A stretch of DNA of 64,000 bases from Liolophura sinensis (taxonomy: Eukaryota; Mollusca; Polyplacophora; Chitonida; Chitonidae), in contig NC_088302.1 in NCBI RefSeq assembly GCF_032854445.1, positions 4,955,338-5,019,337 of the forward strand. The letters are read 5' to 3'. A program made the translations under genes and the position numbers. The notes under the pieces were generated by a model. The model saw only the letters and a list, made by a program, of their open reading frames with translations, ran no database searches and had not been told where the DNA came from. Shown here piece after piece: positions 25,801 to 38,100 of this stretch (position 1 is its first letter; each line of letters opens with the position of its first letter).

Positions 25801-26200
25801 CCGCTTAACTCGGGGCTATGGGGTTATGTCTTCATCGTGTTGAATTTCAGCGCCACGTTGGATATATGAACAGTTCCAATCAAAGCGCAACTAAGATACA
25901 TATTTTATTATCGACAATTTATATACCAGCATGGTACACGGTTTGAATACTGATTTCATTTGCGTCTTTCCAACGTCACGGAAAATTGTTCGCTGCTTCT
26001 CTTTGCACGATTCCATCCTGTTTTCGTACTTTATATACTTTTTTAGTTCTTTGGTGACTTTTGCTGAACGTAGATTTGAGAATTGGTCTTACGATTGCTG
26101 ATCTGGAACGTTTATTTTGTACAACGACTGATATATGAATGTCTTTTTCGACACCTAAACCCGACATGTGGACTTCGAACATGCTTGTTTGGCGGACGCA
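25790..26200 (+). mobile_element. 3' flank of the reverse-transcriptase element (dispersed tail)
   Basis: This non-coding stretch directly follows the coding remnant and shares blocks (gtctttccaacg, ctgcttctctttgc, gagaattggtcttacgat) with the segments at 16715, 46010 (inverted) and 62655. A 40-base piece at about 31137 (tgtatttaattccgttgaat) resembles its first part at 25792. Confidence 0.6.
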
Positions 26201-27465
26201 AGTCGCATAAGCTCAGTTTACACATCTCCAAATCTAAGAGGTCATCTTGATCTCTGTGGGTGTGTAATAATCTATTTCAATGCTGGTCTAAACACAAACA
26301 ACACGACGTGATACGTTTATCTCATCATAAACAGGATACTTCACACAGTTACGCATTACGTAACACAAAGGTTATGTTTGCTTTCTTGTCATGGATTATG
26401 AAGACTGGGTCACTGTATATATGTGATTCAGTCTGGCATAAACAAACCTGATTTGAAGTTGAAACAGATACTTCCGTGGACTAAAATTCACATCATTATT
26501 ATCAGTGGTTGATTTCATGGATTCGTCCTATTTTCAATTGGCGCACAAAACATTTTATCTAGTTTTAAAATTTAGACAAAGTTTCAAAACTGTTTTAAAG
26601 ATGGCGCTTGTCCCAAAATGCTACTTTAATGGTTCCCAGTTCCTCCAGAGAACTTACATCGAATCGCCCAAGATTACTGATTTGTTTCTGTCTCATGTTT
26701 CAGGCTGTATTTAATGACATTTCACGAACGTAACAGTCCTAATTTACTTACCATCTCCGTGCGGATCCACCGGCTTAGTGGACAGGTGCTTGTAGTCTAA
26801 ACTAGTACAGCCTTACCTCTTGACCATAGTAGCTGAAGATGATCAAAGGGGTAGACTAATTTTGTGTAAGTAGGTCCTGCAATCTACATATATACAAGCT
26901 CCATTAGCGATCGTCCTTTTCCACCGACCAGAATAGTTTCTCTTACACAAAAACAAAACTGAGAATTTTTTGCTTCTTATGGACAAAATGAAGACAAGAT
27001 GCATGATGGTAATTCCTCTCAAAGCTCTTGACATATTGTATCAGTGGTGTCCAAGACGGTAAATGTGGCTAACAGCTGTTGGGAGACAAGATCATGTCAG
27101 CGGTAATCATACGGGGCAACATTACATGACCGACTGCTTACCTAAGACATTTCAAAGGCATAATAAAGCCAACATATGTTATCTAATCAATGTTAATTAA
27201 AAATCTCCATGACAGCTGGACAATACACGCAAAGCCACGGATTTAGGCACTCTCAAATTCACTCTTAATGACAAATAGACCCTGTTTATTTATTTACGAG
27301 CGTTTCATGCCGTATTCAAGAAGTTTTCACCTCAATGACACAGAAAGGTTTGTTGGTAGAAGAAACCGTAGAACTCTGCATCAATCCGTCCTTATATCAT
27401 ACTTCATATATTGTCTTTTGTGGTCAGTGTGGAACTGTGTTCTGGAAGTTTTTCCTGCGATTATT
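26201..27465. other. Intergenic, little recognised
   Basis: A short family-1 SINE tail in reverse sense lies at about 27285-27345 (tttatttatttacgagcgtt, then gccgtattcaag). No gene was seen. Confidence 0.5.
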
Positions 27466-27765
27466 GACCTCGAACATCTATTATGGCAGGCGGTTGGTAT
27501 ACAAATATCTGTTTTGACCTCGAACATCCATTATGACTGGTGGTTGGTATACAAATATCTGTTTTGACCTCGAACATCCATTATGGCTGGCGTTTGGTAT
27601 ACAAATATCTGTTTTGACCTCGAACATTCATTATGGCTGGCGGTTGGTACACAAATATCTGTTTTGACCTCGAACATCCATTATGGCTGGTGGTTGGTAT
27701 ACAAATATCTGTTTTGACCTCGAACATCCATTATGGCTGGCGGTTGGTATACAAAATATATAAAT
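27466..27765. repeat. 50-bp minisatellite, six copies
   Basis: The unit gacctcgaacatccattatg followed by gctggcggttggtatacaaa repeats at an exact 50-base period (ggttggtat at 27492, 27542, 27592 and so on) with one to three changes per copy. The overlapping open frames arise from the repeat. Confidence 0.95.
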
Positions 27766-27889
27766 ATCTGCTTTACGCCGATATAAAATCTATACTTTCA
27801 CAATTATATTTTTTGGCACAGAGATATTTATGTCCTTATTATGTTATAATGTAACTTCGTCGGTAGTGCAGGATTTGTAGAGGCTTACG

Positions 27890-27965
27890 GAGGTCCCTAG
27901 GTAAGCACTTCCGTCTCATCCCTAGGTAAACACTTCAGTCTCATCTATAGGTAAACACTTCGCAG
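27890..27965. repeat. ~24-bp tandem repeat, three copies
   Basis: ctaggtaaacacttcagtct and variants repeat three times in a row. Confidence 0.85.
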
Positions 27966-28047
27966 GGCCCATATTTCTGGAGCAACTTCAGGATTAAATG
28001 CAAGTGCCTGAAAAGCCAAACTCAGAACAGGAAAGAAAACAAATCTT

Positions 28048-28220
28048 GGTTATAGTTAATTTCTTTTAGCGAGTCGCCTATATTCAGTTCTCTGTAAAAT
28101 CAGTCATACCTGCTACCAAAACTGCCTTTAGTCAGCGACACGTAGCAACACAAGCTCTACACATGGATATGTTGGAAGTCTATATTATTACAAGGAAAAT
28201 AAAGTTAGAACACCTTTTTT
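28048..28220. repeat. Dispersed repeat shared with 63348-63510
   Basis: The two segments share ttagcgagtcgcctatattc, tgtaaaatcagtcata, tgcctttagtcag and aaagttagaacac, in the same order and strand. The family is unknown. Confidence 0.7.
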
Positions 28221-28470
28221 ATTCATAAGAAGCCTTCTTTCGACACCAAGAAATCATTGGCTCGGGTGATGTCATAATTATTCAAAAACCAGACGTATGA
28301 CAAGAGTACACAGTTCTTCAGAAAAGGATCAGTGTGCAAAGTTTAAATTTTCTAGAGCAAACCATTTTAACTGTAGCCGAGTTTTGAATTTTTGACATAA
28401 GTCTTAAGACAAGACTTATTTATCAAGCTGATTAAGTCCTAAAATGTAAGTGCTTAAAAAGCCAAACGGA

Positions 28471-28540
28471 AATGTTGGTTCGTACATTGTTCTGAAGTAA
28501 AGACAAATGTTGGTTCGTACATTGTTCTGAAGTAAAGGCT
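28471..28540. repeat. 35-bp direct tandem duplication
   Basis: aatgttggttcgtacattgt followed by tctgaagtaaag occurs twice, 35 bases apart, with no difference in the shared part. This points to a recent event. Confidence 0.95.
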
Positions 28541-30654
28541 CAACGTACATCAGCACCAATCTTCCTATAGAGTAAAACACTTGTGGTTATGTTTGACTTT
28601 TTGACTTAGGTCATAAGACGTTTCATAAATACGGGTCATGGCTCCAGGATTACGAAGCCGCCAGGCTTAAGTCGGACAGCTCACTACGCTAATACTCTAA
28701 ATCATTATGCCTTTTTATTTTAATACTTTGAATTGTCTTTGACCTTTGTGACAAATATGAAAATAATAGTTCACATCTAAGTTCAGGAATAATACCATAA
28801 GTCAAGGCTAAATATGCCTTAAGTCAAACACAGCTTTGTGACCTTGGCCCCAGAAGTTCTTGAAATCAAATCTAAGTTCCACTAAATCGCAGAGTTATAA
28901 TAAAACCAACAAATCACAATAATACCAACAAATATTAATTTATATTTACAGTTTTATACTTTTTTAGGGAAACGCCATTTTCCTTACCTTGATAGCATGG
29001 ATTTTCATGTAAATACTGTAATCACCCTGTGTTTGACAATGTTTCGGATAACAGTTGAATGTCTGTTATACTGAGTGCACGGGTTTACGGTGCATTGGGC
29101 CGGCAGAAGTGTCATTTAGAAGTCCGGTGAAATCTGGTTTATTCCAGGTAATCTGATATCTGACCGAATCTTACAGGCCCTGTCCGGCCACCAGCACGTA
29201 CTATCAAGGCAAACAACCAATCGTATAGAGAAAGCGGTCAGATTGTATCTCCTGACGTTCACGAGTTTATAAACTCGTTGTGTGTGAAGCGTCCGCTTAG
29301 GGATATCCTTTGGGCCGATAAACTTTTACATTTTTCTGACTTTTCAACTTCAGTATTACGTTACCGTTGTCTTACTAAGTACAACGCGTGCACCGTTTAG
29401 TCCAAGACTGTTGTAACACATTTAGGCGGAGCTGATAACGTAATATCGGGCCTCCGTGGCCGATGACACAATAGGCCAATAAGGTCTCACTAATGCGGTC
29501 GCTCTGAGTTCAAGTCCAGCTCACGCCGGCTTCCTCTCCGGTCCTACTTGGGAAGGTCAGCAATCAACCTGGTCGTCGGTTTCCTCCCACCATAATCGCG
29601 CCGTCGTATAAGTGAAATATGCTTGAATACGGCGTAAAAGACCAATCAAATAAATAAATAGCGTAAAACCTACAAGTAGACAAAACTGTACTAACGATAA
29701 AATGCCATTCACATGAGAAGTTATCTCTCTAATGAAGATGGGAAATGCTAGAAACAGAAAAAAAGATCAAAGCTGTTGCGCCAAACCACTTAAATTTGTA
29801 CCGAGATTTTTCTCTGCAAATAATACCTTTCTGTGTTGTACCTACATAAGATGCCATTTACACGGGAAAATCTCTGTAAGTTTTGCAACAGAGATTCCTA
29901 AAATTTAGAAGGCTTCTATTTTCTTAAACATTTTGCAACCTGAGCGTGAAGGTTTGAAATTCACTGGTCAAATTCTATATCACCATGCAAAGTGTGAGTA
30001 GTTTCTCAAAAAAATATGTGCACACATGGATACAAAGAAGAGAACCATTGTCAATGCCAAAATCTCGATGCACAACTCGATAGAGTAAATTTAACCAACA
30101 TAAATCTAACTTTAATATTTTATCAGTGGGTTTGAATTTAAAGCAACTGCAGATGACTGATGGTGTAATATATTAATACATTTAAAATATGTCATGTTCC
30201 AACATTACATACACCAGCATGAAGTAAACTAAACCTGACGAAAGTCAGCATATAGTGTGACAAAAGTCTCATATCAATACATTTGTGCAGAGATCAGTCT
30301 GACCACATGTAGTCTACTGTCTCAATTTATTTTTTTAAGTCTTCAAGAAATTTATGAGAAATCAAGCTGATACAACAAACATTTGGCTCCACCGACACTC
30401 GAACTCGCCATATCCCCTAAAGCTAAGATAAACTGACTGCAAATCAAACCTGTAAATTATCGGCTTCACTGTTCCTTGAAATAATCAGTATAAGAGTACA
30501 CTTATGATGGGAAGTTAGGTGTGTTGAATAGGGTAGTTTCGTTGTTACGTAAACTTCCACAAGGTGCATTTACCCGTAATTCAGTGAGAACTTGAAACTG
30601 TTTTCAAGTTTGTGGCACATTTGCTAGTACTCATCATTAGCCGGCTTTAGTTGG
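28541..30654. other. Intergenic, one SINE, otherwise nothing recognised
   Basis: Apart from the SINE at 29448-29660 I saw no gene, RNA or clear repeat. The DNA is AT-rich. Confidence 0.5.
29448..29660 (+). mobile_element. SINE family 1, full length
   Basis: It runs from gggcctccgtggccgatg through ctgagttcaagtccagctca and ggtttcctcccaccataat to tcgtataagtgaaatatg and an (AAAT)n end. Confidence 0.92.
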
Positions 30655-30935
30655 AACTTGAAAGTGTTTCTTCATAGCAAAACTACTGTTACTCAGTAAC
30701 GTAAAGTTATACTCAAAACCTGCATCTTCATTCGTGCCGAAACCACTGGTGCTCAGTTGCGTAAAGGTTAACTCAAAACTTGAAACTGTTCATTCGTGCC
30801 GAAACCACTGCTACTCAGTGACGTAAAGTTATACTCAAAACCTGCATCTTCATTCGTGCCGAAACCACTGGTGCTCAGTTGCGTTAGGGTTAACTCAAAA
30901 CTTGAAACTGTTCATTCGAAACGAAACCACCGCTA
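30655..30935. repeat. Alternating two-type tandem repeat (~122-bp higher-order unit)
   Basis: Two ~61-bp unit types alternate. One carries aaaacctgcatcttcattcg and cactggtgctcagttgcg; the other carries aacttgaaactgttcattcg and cactgctactcagtgacg. At least four to five units are present. Confidence 0.88.
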
Positions 30936-31658
30936 CTCAGCACCTCGTGGGGAACTCACTGGTTTCAGTTTATCGTTAGGCTTCAACCAAAGACACAAGT
31001 TAATACCACAAAATTAATGTGTCCACAATATTCCATGTATCAAGTGAATGCCTTCACTCTAAGTTCCTTGAAGTAAAATCCTCTTGTGAGTAAATATGGA
31101 CAGAGTGCGCAAAATCTCTGATACTCTGCCCCATAAGTGTATTTAATTCCGTTGAATCGGGGGATAGCGGTCATATCCATAATACATGTATGCAGCTCTA
31201 ACTCAGTAACACGGGCCTCTAGTCATTTCTTTCTGACAAGACAACATTTGCTTTTAGATTTTGAAGTACACATGTTGATATTCTTTGTGATGGTAGCTAG
31301 GCCGGCATGGGTGAGCCATATTGGACAGCTGATAACTACACCGCCAGTCTAAACTGGATTGGGAGACGATCCTACTGATGTGAAAAGGGGTGACAGCGGC
31401 ATGGTGGATAAACATTGCAAGGAAAATCAACCATTTGGTGAGCTTGCAAAAAACTGTTTTCAAGATCATATTATACATTTTGCAGATGACGGCGTTGATG
31501 GTATCTAATTTTATCCAATGCTAAACCCGTGGGGATATAATTTTCTAACATTTCAGAGTTACATTTTTCTGACGATTGCACCCACATGAATTGGGCCTGT
31601 TCCAGTCTGTTGACTTAATTTTATTGACCTCAAAGATAACGGTGAACGAATTTATTCT
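30936..31658. other. Intergenic upstream of BHMT
   Basis: The only recognisable item is a ~40-base fragment at 31137 like the start of the tail at 25792. No exon was seen. Confidence 0.45.
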
Positions 31659-31739
31659 TATAAAAGTGGCGGGAGATCAGTAATAATATCAATCAGTGAG
31701 CATCAAGCAAGAAGAAACTACCAGAGAAATCATCCAGAC
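31659..31739 (+). promoter_or_regulatory. BHMT TATA box and probable non-coding leader exon
   Basis: TATAAAAG lies at 31659-31666. A start about 30 bases on (near 31690) would give a short leader exon ending at 31739, where catccagac is followed by gtatgt, a good splice donor. The matching acceptor is tgccag at 32181-32186, three bases before the BHMT start codon. The reading is inferred from motifs and spacing. Confidence 0.55.
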
Positions 31740-32189
31740 GTATGTATACTTTTTGTTTGTATTTATTGTTGACCTGGTCCATTATATATACGCCTGGTTG
31801 TAGTTGGGGAGGGGAGATTATACTCCTAGTGCAACGTTTTCATTTATACCCTGCCGCAGCAGAGTAGACATCGAAGCTGTCCTTTATTGTCAATTTGTGC
31901 TAATATCATCAACTGTTTTTGGTTAGACCTAAGAACAGGTTGGTTAATTTGTAGGAAAATACGATTGGCCCTGTTTATGCTAGGGAAGATTTAATGCGCG
32001 TAGAACAGCGGTAAATGTTTCTTACGGTCTATCCATCTCTTTTGAGACTGCTTCTCTCTGTAACTCTCGCAGCTGTGTTGCTCAGTGAGAGCTACCTTCA
32101 TTCCATAACCAGGCAGGCTGTCCATTATTCTCTCCCTTGATAAGTTTATTAATCGCCAGTCCCTATTCATTTCCGGATTTTGCCAGAGA

Positions 32190-35100
32190 ATGGGATCCAA
32201 CGAAACTCTAGGCATCCTCGAGAGGCTCAAGAGGGGGGTTGTCATTGGTGATGGCGGCTTCGTCTTCGCTCTGGAGAAACGTGGCTATGTTAAGGCGGGT
32301 CCGTGGACTCCAGAGGCAACTGTGGAATTCCCCGATGCAGGTAAAAATACCAGTCCACGCATGCCAACAACTTAAGGCATTGCTGTCAAAGGTGACAATT
32401 TTATCGATATAGAATTGAAATGTTGTAAAAAACCTTTCAAATGTTTCGAAATGTTACTCAACTGGTACTGGTTGCATAACACATTTGTGTTTATGATGGC
32501 TGTTTTGTTCTTAATGTACATTGAAGCCATGTTCAGTGCAATGCGTTCAGATCTGATATATAGCCGACCCTACGTCCCAGCCATTCTACTTCATTTGTTT
32601 TACGGCATACCATGTTGAATAAATGGCATACAGATTCTATGAATATGGAATTGCATTACTTTGTGTTACAAATATATACAAATAAATCGTAATTTTGTTT
32701 CAGTGAAAGGCCTGCACAGAGAGTTTCTACGCGCAGGCGCAGATGTCATGCAAGCTTTCACATTCTACGCCAGTGATGACAAACTTGAAAACAGGGGAAA
32801 CACAGCAATGGAAAAATATTCAGTAAGTTTTATCTAAACTGTGGGCTACGTCTGCCTGCTTTTTTCGCTTTAAAAACAGCAAACATAAAAGATTTAAAAA
32901 GGAGAGACTCAAATAAAGAAGGGGCCCTCCGTGGCCGAGGGGGGTTAGCACGCCAGCATGGTGCAATGACCCAAGAGCCTCCCAACAGTGCGGTCGCTGT
33001 GAGTTCAAGGCCAGCTCATTCTGGCCTCCTCTTCGGCCGTACGTGGGAAGCAACGTCTTGCAGCAACCTGCGGATGGTCGTGGATTTCCCCGGGCTGTGC
33101 CCGGTTTCCTCCCACCATAATGCTGGATCCGTCGTATAAGTGACATCTTCTTGAGTACGGCGTAAAACAACAATCATAAATAAAATCAAAAAAATTAATG
33201 AAATATGATGGAGAGTCGACTGCTTTGCATGTTAAATGTGATGACAACACAGCATTTTGAGTAATTCTAGACTAGTGATGTCTAATGAGTTGCAATTAAA
33301 AACACTGCATATGCCAGGGGGAGTGTGAATTGCTACTCTGTATGCATTTACATGAGCAGTTAGAATAACACACTGACTGAGGTAAATTGACAAGAGGTTG
33401 CGTGTGACCATTTGTCAGCTATCACACTGTCGTCACTGCGCTGGTCTTACTCTTTGTGCTCTACGTCTCTAATTATGTTCATAGTTATACAGTATTTAAG
33501 GAACAAAGTCTTGCATAGCAGAATTATGATCACCTTTGGCAGCGTCTTCGTCTTGAAGTCACTAAACTATCAATGTTCAAACAGTGTTGCTATCTTAATG
33601 CTTTATCACTCAAATTTTCATAAAATGATTATTCTGTGCATGTAGGGAAATTCTATCAACGACGCTGCGTGTAAGCTTGCACGAACAGTGGCTGACGAAG
33701 GCGGCGCTCTCGTGGCAGGTGGCGTTTCCCAAACACCGACGTACCTCAGCGGTGCCAGCAAGGCCGACGTTCAGGCCATCTTCAGAAAACAGCTTGACGT
33801 CTTCATAAAAAATGATGTCGATTTCCTTATATGTGAGGTACGAAATACTTTATATTGTTGGCTAATGTGCACATTTTCCCATCAAACCCTAACGTTAATT
33901 ATGTATTTGAACCATTTGTTAAATGTAGTTAGACACACTCTTTAAAGCATTTCTGTCATATCAGACAGTCTAATTAAAAAAAAATTGCTTTCTTGTGGAA
34001 TAAATATACTTTTCTGGCGTTCATAAGACCAAACGTCAACTACAAACCAACACTTTGTGTGAAAGGACATACACATATACATACAAACATACACACATAC
34101 ATACTGATTTACAGACATACATACTGACTTACAGACATACATACTGACTTACACACATACATACTGACTTACAGACATACATACTGATTTACAGACATAC
34201 ATACTGACTTACAGACATACATACTGACTTACACACATACATACTGACTTACAGACATACATACTGATTTACAGACATACATACTGATTTACAGACATAC
34301 ATACTGACTTACAGACATACATACTGATTTACAGACATACATACTGACTTACAGACATACATACTGACTTACAGACATACATACTGATTTACAGACATAC
34401 AAACTGACTTACAGACATACATACTGATTTACAGACATACATACTGACTTACAGACATACATACTGATTTACAGACATACATACTGACTTACAGACATAC
34501 ATACTGACTTACAGACATACATACTGATTTACAGACATACATACTGACTTACAGACATACATACTGATTTACAGACATACATACTGACTTACAGACATAC
34601 ATACTGATTTACAGACATACATACTGACTTACAGACATACATACTGACTTACAGACATACATACTGATTTACAGACATACATACTGACTTACAGACATAC
34701 ATACTGATTTACAGACATACATACTGACTTACAGACATACATACTGACTTACAGACATACATACTGACTTACAGACATACATACTGATTTACAGACATAC
34801 ATACTGACTTACAGACATACATACTGACTTACAGACATACATACTGATTTACAGACATACATACTGACTTACAGACATACATACTGATTTACAGACATAC
34901 ATACTGACTTACAGACATACATACTGATTTACAGACATACATACTGACTTACAGACATACATACTGACTTACAAACATACATACTGATTTACAGACATAC
35001 ATACTGACTTACAGACATACATACTGACTTACACACATACATACTGACTTACAGACATACATACTGATTTACAGACATACATACTGATTTACAGACATAC

Positions 35101-38100
35101 ATACTGACTTACAGACATACATACTGATTTACAGACATACATACTGACTTACAGACATACATACTGACTTACAGACATACATACTGATTTACAGACATAC
35201 AAACTGACTTACAGACATACATACTGATTTACAGACATACATACTGATTTACAGACATACATACTGACTTACAGACATACATACTGACTTACAGACATAC
35301 ATACTGATTTACAGACATACATACTGACTTACAGACATACATACTGACTTACAGACATACATACTGACTTACAGACATACATACTGATTTACAGACATAC
35401 ATACTGACTTACAGACATACATACTGACTTACAAACATACATACTGATTTACAGACATACATACTGACTTACAGACATACATACTGATTTACAGACATAC
35501 ATACTGACTTACAGACATACATACTGACTTACAGACATACATACTGACTTACAGACATAAAACAGAAAAGAACGCAGTTCACTTGAAATAATCAACTTGC
35601 TTGCATGTCCACAGTACTTTGAACACGTCGAGGAGATTGAATGGGCTGTCGAAGTTTGCAAGGAGTCGGGAATGCCCGTGGCCGCTAACATGTGTATAGG
35701 GCCTGATGGGGACATGCATGGAGTTCCTACCGGGGAGTGTGCCATAAGGATGGCAAGAGCAGGTAAGCCTCAGTTTAATACGAAAGCTGGCTTTAGCATC
35801 TGTCCAGATGAAGAATGCACGAATGTAGTTCTTTAAGTACTGTAGGCTCTGTCCCTCTGTCCTTGCATTATCTTAACCACACTCTAATTGAGAGCCTCGA
35901 TGACTCAGCTGGTAGACCATCCTCTCCGGGGGCGGAAGATCAAAGGTCAGTCCTGGGTCGGGCCACATATAATACCTAATAGAGGAAGTTGTTGCTTCTT
36001 CGCTTCGCGTTCAGCATTAAAGGAGAAGAAAATTTAAATATCAAACAAATACCATTGAAAAGATTATGCATTTCATCCCAGGTGCATGCCATAAAAAATT
36101 CTAACATGTACCTCAAGTTGATAAATTATAAATAAAGTCAGCGCTGTGGGCGACTCGATTTTGCCCAAGAACTAGTCCTGAAGTCTTCTGTCTTAGGGCG
36201 AGAATTGCTGTCGGAAATCGCCGAAGTGCAGTTCGTACATTTCCGGTAAAACTCTTCTTGCCAGAAGGTAGCGAACAGTACGGTTTATTTTCCACTTGAC
36301 GATGGGGAAACCGGAATGTTGGACGTCGGTTCCGAGTTTACACGAACAAACGGGCAGTTTTATCGACTCTCACTGGCAACACACCCCCAGCATAAATTAC
36401 ACGGTGTTGAAGATGGAGAACGGGATGGACTCAGCAATTTATGCCAGCTTTGCCATTTTCAGGCTTTACGTGTATGGCGAGGAAAAATCACAAAATTAGA
36501 TAGAGAAAATGTGCTCTTTTCAGCGTATGAAGTCATTTTTTAAAGTTTACTTCTCCTTTAAGGGCATGATACAACGATTGGTTGACCCGTATCAGTGTAA
36601 TGACTCGGGTGGGGCGGAGTACTTGCCTTTGGTAAATAGTCTCAGTGAATCAGCACTGGATAAAAGAGTGGTGGAAATCCGTCCTGCAACAAAGAGTCAC
36701 GTACATTCACTCTGGGGGCTCCTTCGTCGTCATCTGACTGAAAAATTGTTAAGTACGACAATAAACCCCAAGCACTCACTCACTCAATGACTCTAAAGCA
36801 ATTGCAGACATACACAAAGTGTGTACCACGGGCAGTCTACCTATCCGTGTGTACCTACGATGTAAAATATAGGTACACATCTTGTTTTCAGCGCGAGGTA
36901 TACAATCACATATGTAGAAAACAATATACACATTTGCTTTTTGAGGGTGAAAGCTTTCCCTGTTTTAATTGATGTGCCTTCGTAGGTAAGTTGCTTTACC
37001 TTTTTGATGATCTGTTGACAGGCGCAGAAATAGTAGGCGTGAACTGCCATTTTGACCCAGAGACGAGTCTGGAGGCTATGAGAATGATGAAGAAGAGCCT
37101 AGACGCTGCAGAGTTGTCTCCCTTCCTCATGGTTCAGCCGCTTGCTTTCAAGACGCCCGATGCGAGCAAACAAGGATTCATTGATCTGCCAGAATTTCCC
37201 TTCGGTAAGTACATGTAGAAGTTGCCATCTGACAGCTGTTCTTCAAGGCAGAGTTTCCACAGCAGAGACAAAGATACACGTACACTTCTTGCAACTTTGG
37301 TACAGGTTCAATCTTTTACCAATGCGGACGGCTGTCTAACTGTTGAAAGTCAACGCATTTACAGCCTGAAAAGTGATGAACAAAAATTCTTTTATTTTTC
37401 CAGCCTTGGAACCAAGAGTATGTACGAGATGGGAAATGCATCAGTTCGCACGAGACGCTTACAACATAGGTATACGGTATATCGGTGGATGTTGTGGGTT
37501 TGAAGCTCAGCACATCCGGGCAATTGCCGAAGAGCTGGCTCCAGAACGAGGATCTCTTCCTGCTGGGTCGAGCAAGCACACTCCGTGGGGAGGGGGACTT
37601 CGTATGCACACGAAACCATGGGTTAGAGCCAGGTAAGACACTTCACATTACAACAAAAGTTTATTTTCGAAAATGCCAACAGTGCCAAACACTTTATTGT
37701 TGTAAATTATTGTTTACAATAAATTAACGGCACACTCATTTCTGCGAAACTGCGAGAGGACTTAAAAATCTCGAAAGCTAGAAAAGCCAAAGGCTTTGAC
37801 ACCTGACCATTTGCATACATGCATGTATGTATGCTTGTGTGTTGTAATTGCCTTGTCAACAGTTTGAAAAGTGCTTATTTTTAAAACATCTGATTCCATT
37901 TTCCATCGTCCAGAGCAAGACGTGATTATTGGGAGAATCTCAAACCCAGCAGTGGTCGCCCTTTCTCAGCCGCCATGTCCAAACCAGCCAAATGGGGAGT
38001 AACACAGGTTGGTTTCTCTTTACGTGACATAAATCATATACTTTTGCACGTAAATAAAGTTTGTATCCAACCATCTTTACTTGGACAGTCAGTTATCTGT

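Noticed and set aside
34081-35564. Regular 20-bp units taken for a CRISPR-like array or a coding repeat
   Set aside because: There are no unique spacers, the units are contiguous, and the genome is animal. Frames read such as [14 protein letters not shown] and hit stops because 20 is not a multiple of three.
36296-36543. Open frames between the two halves of the SINE as a small gene
   Set aside because: They lie inside the TTAA-flanked MITE, overlap in two frames and show no domain.
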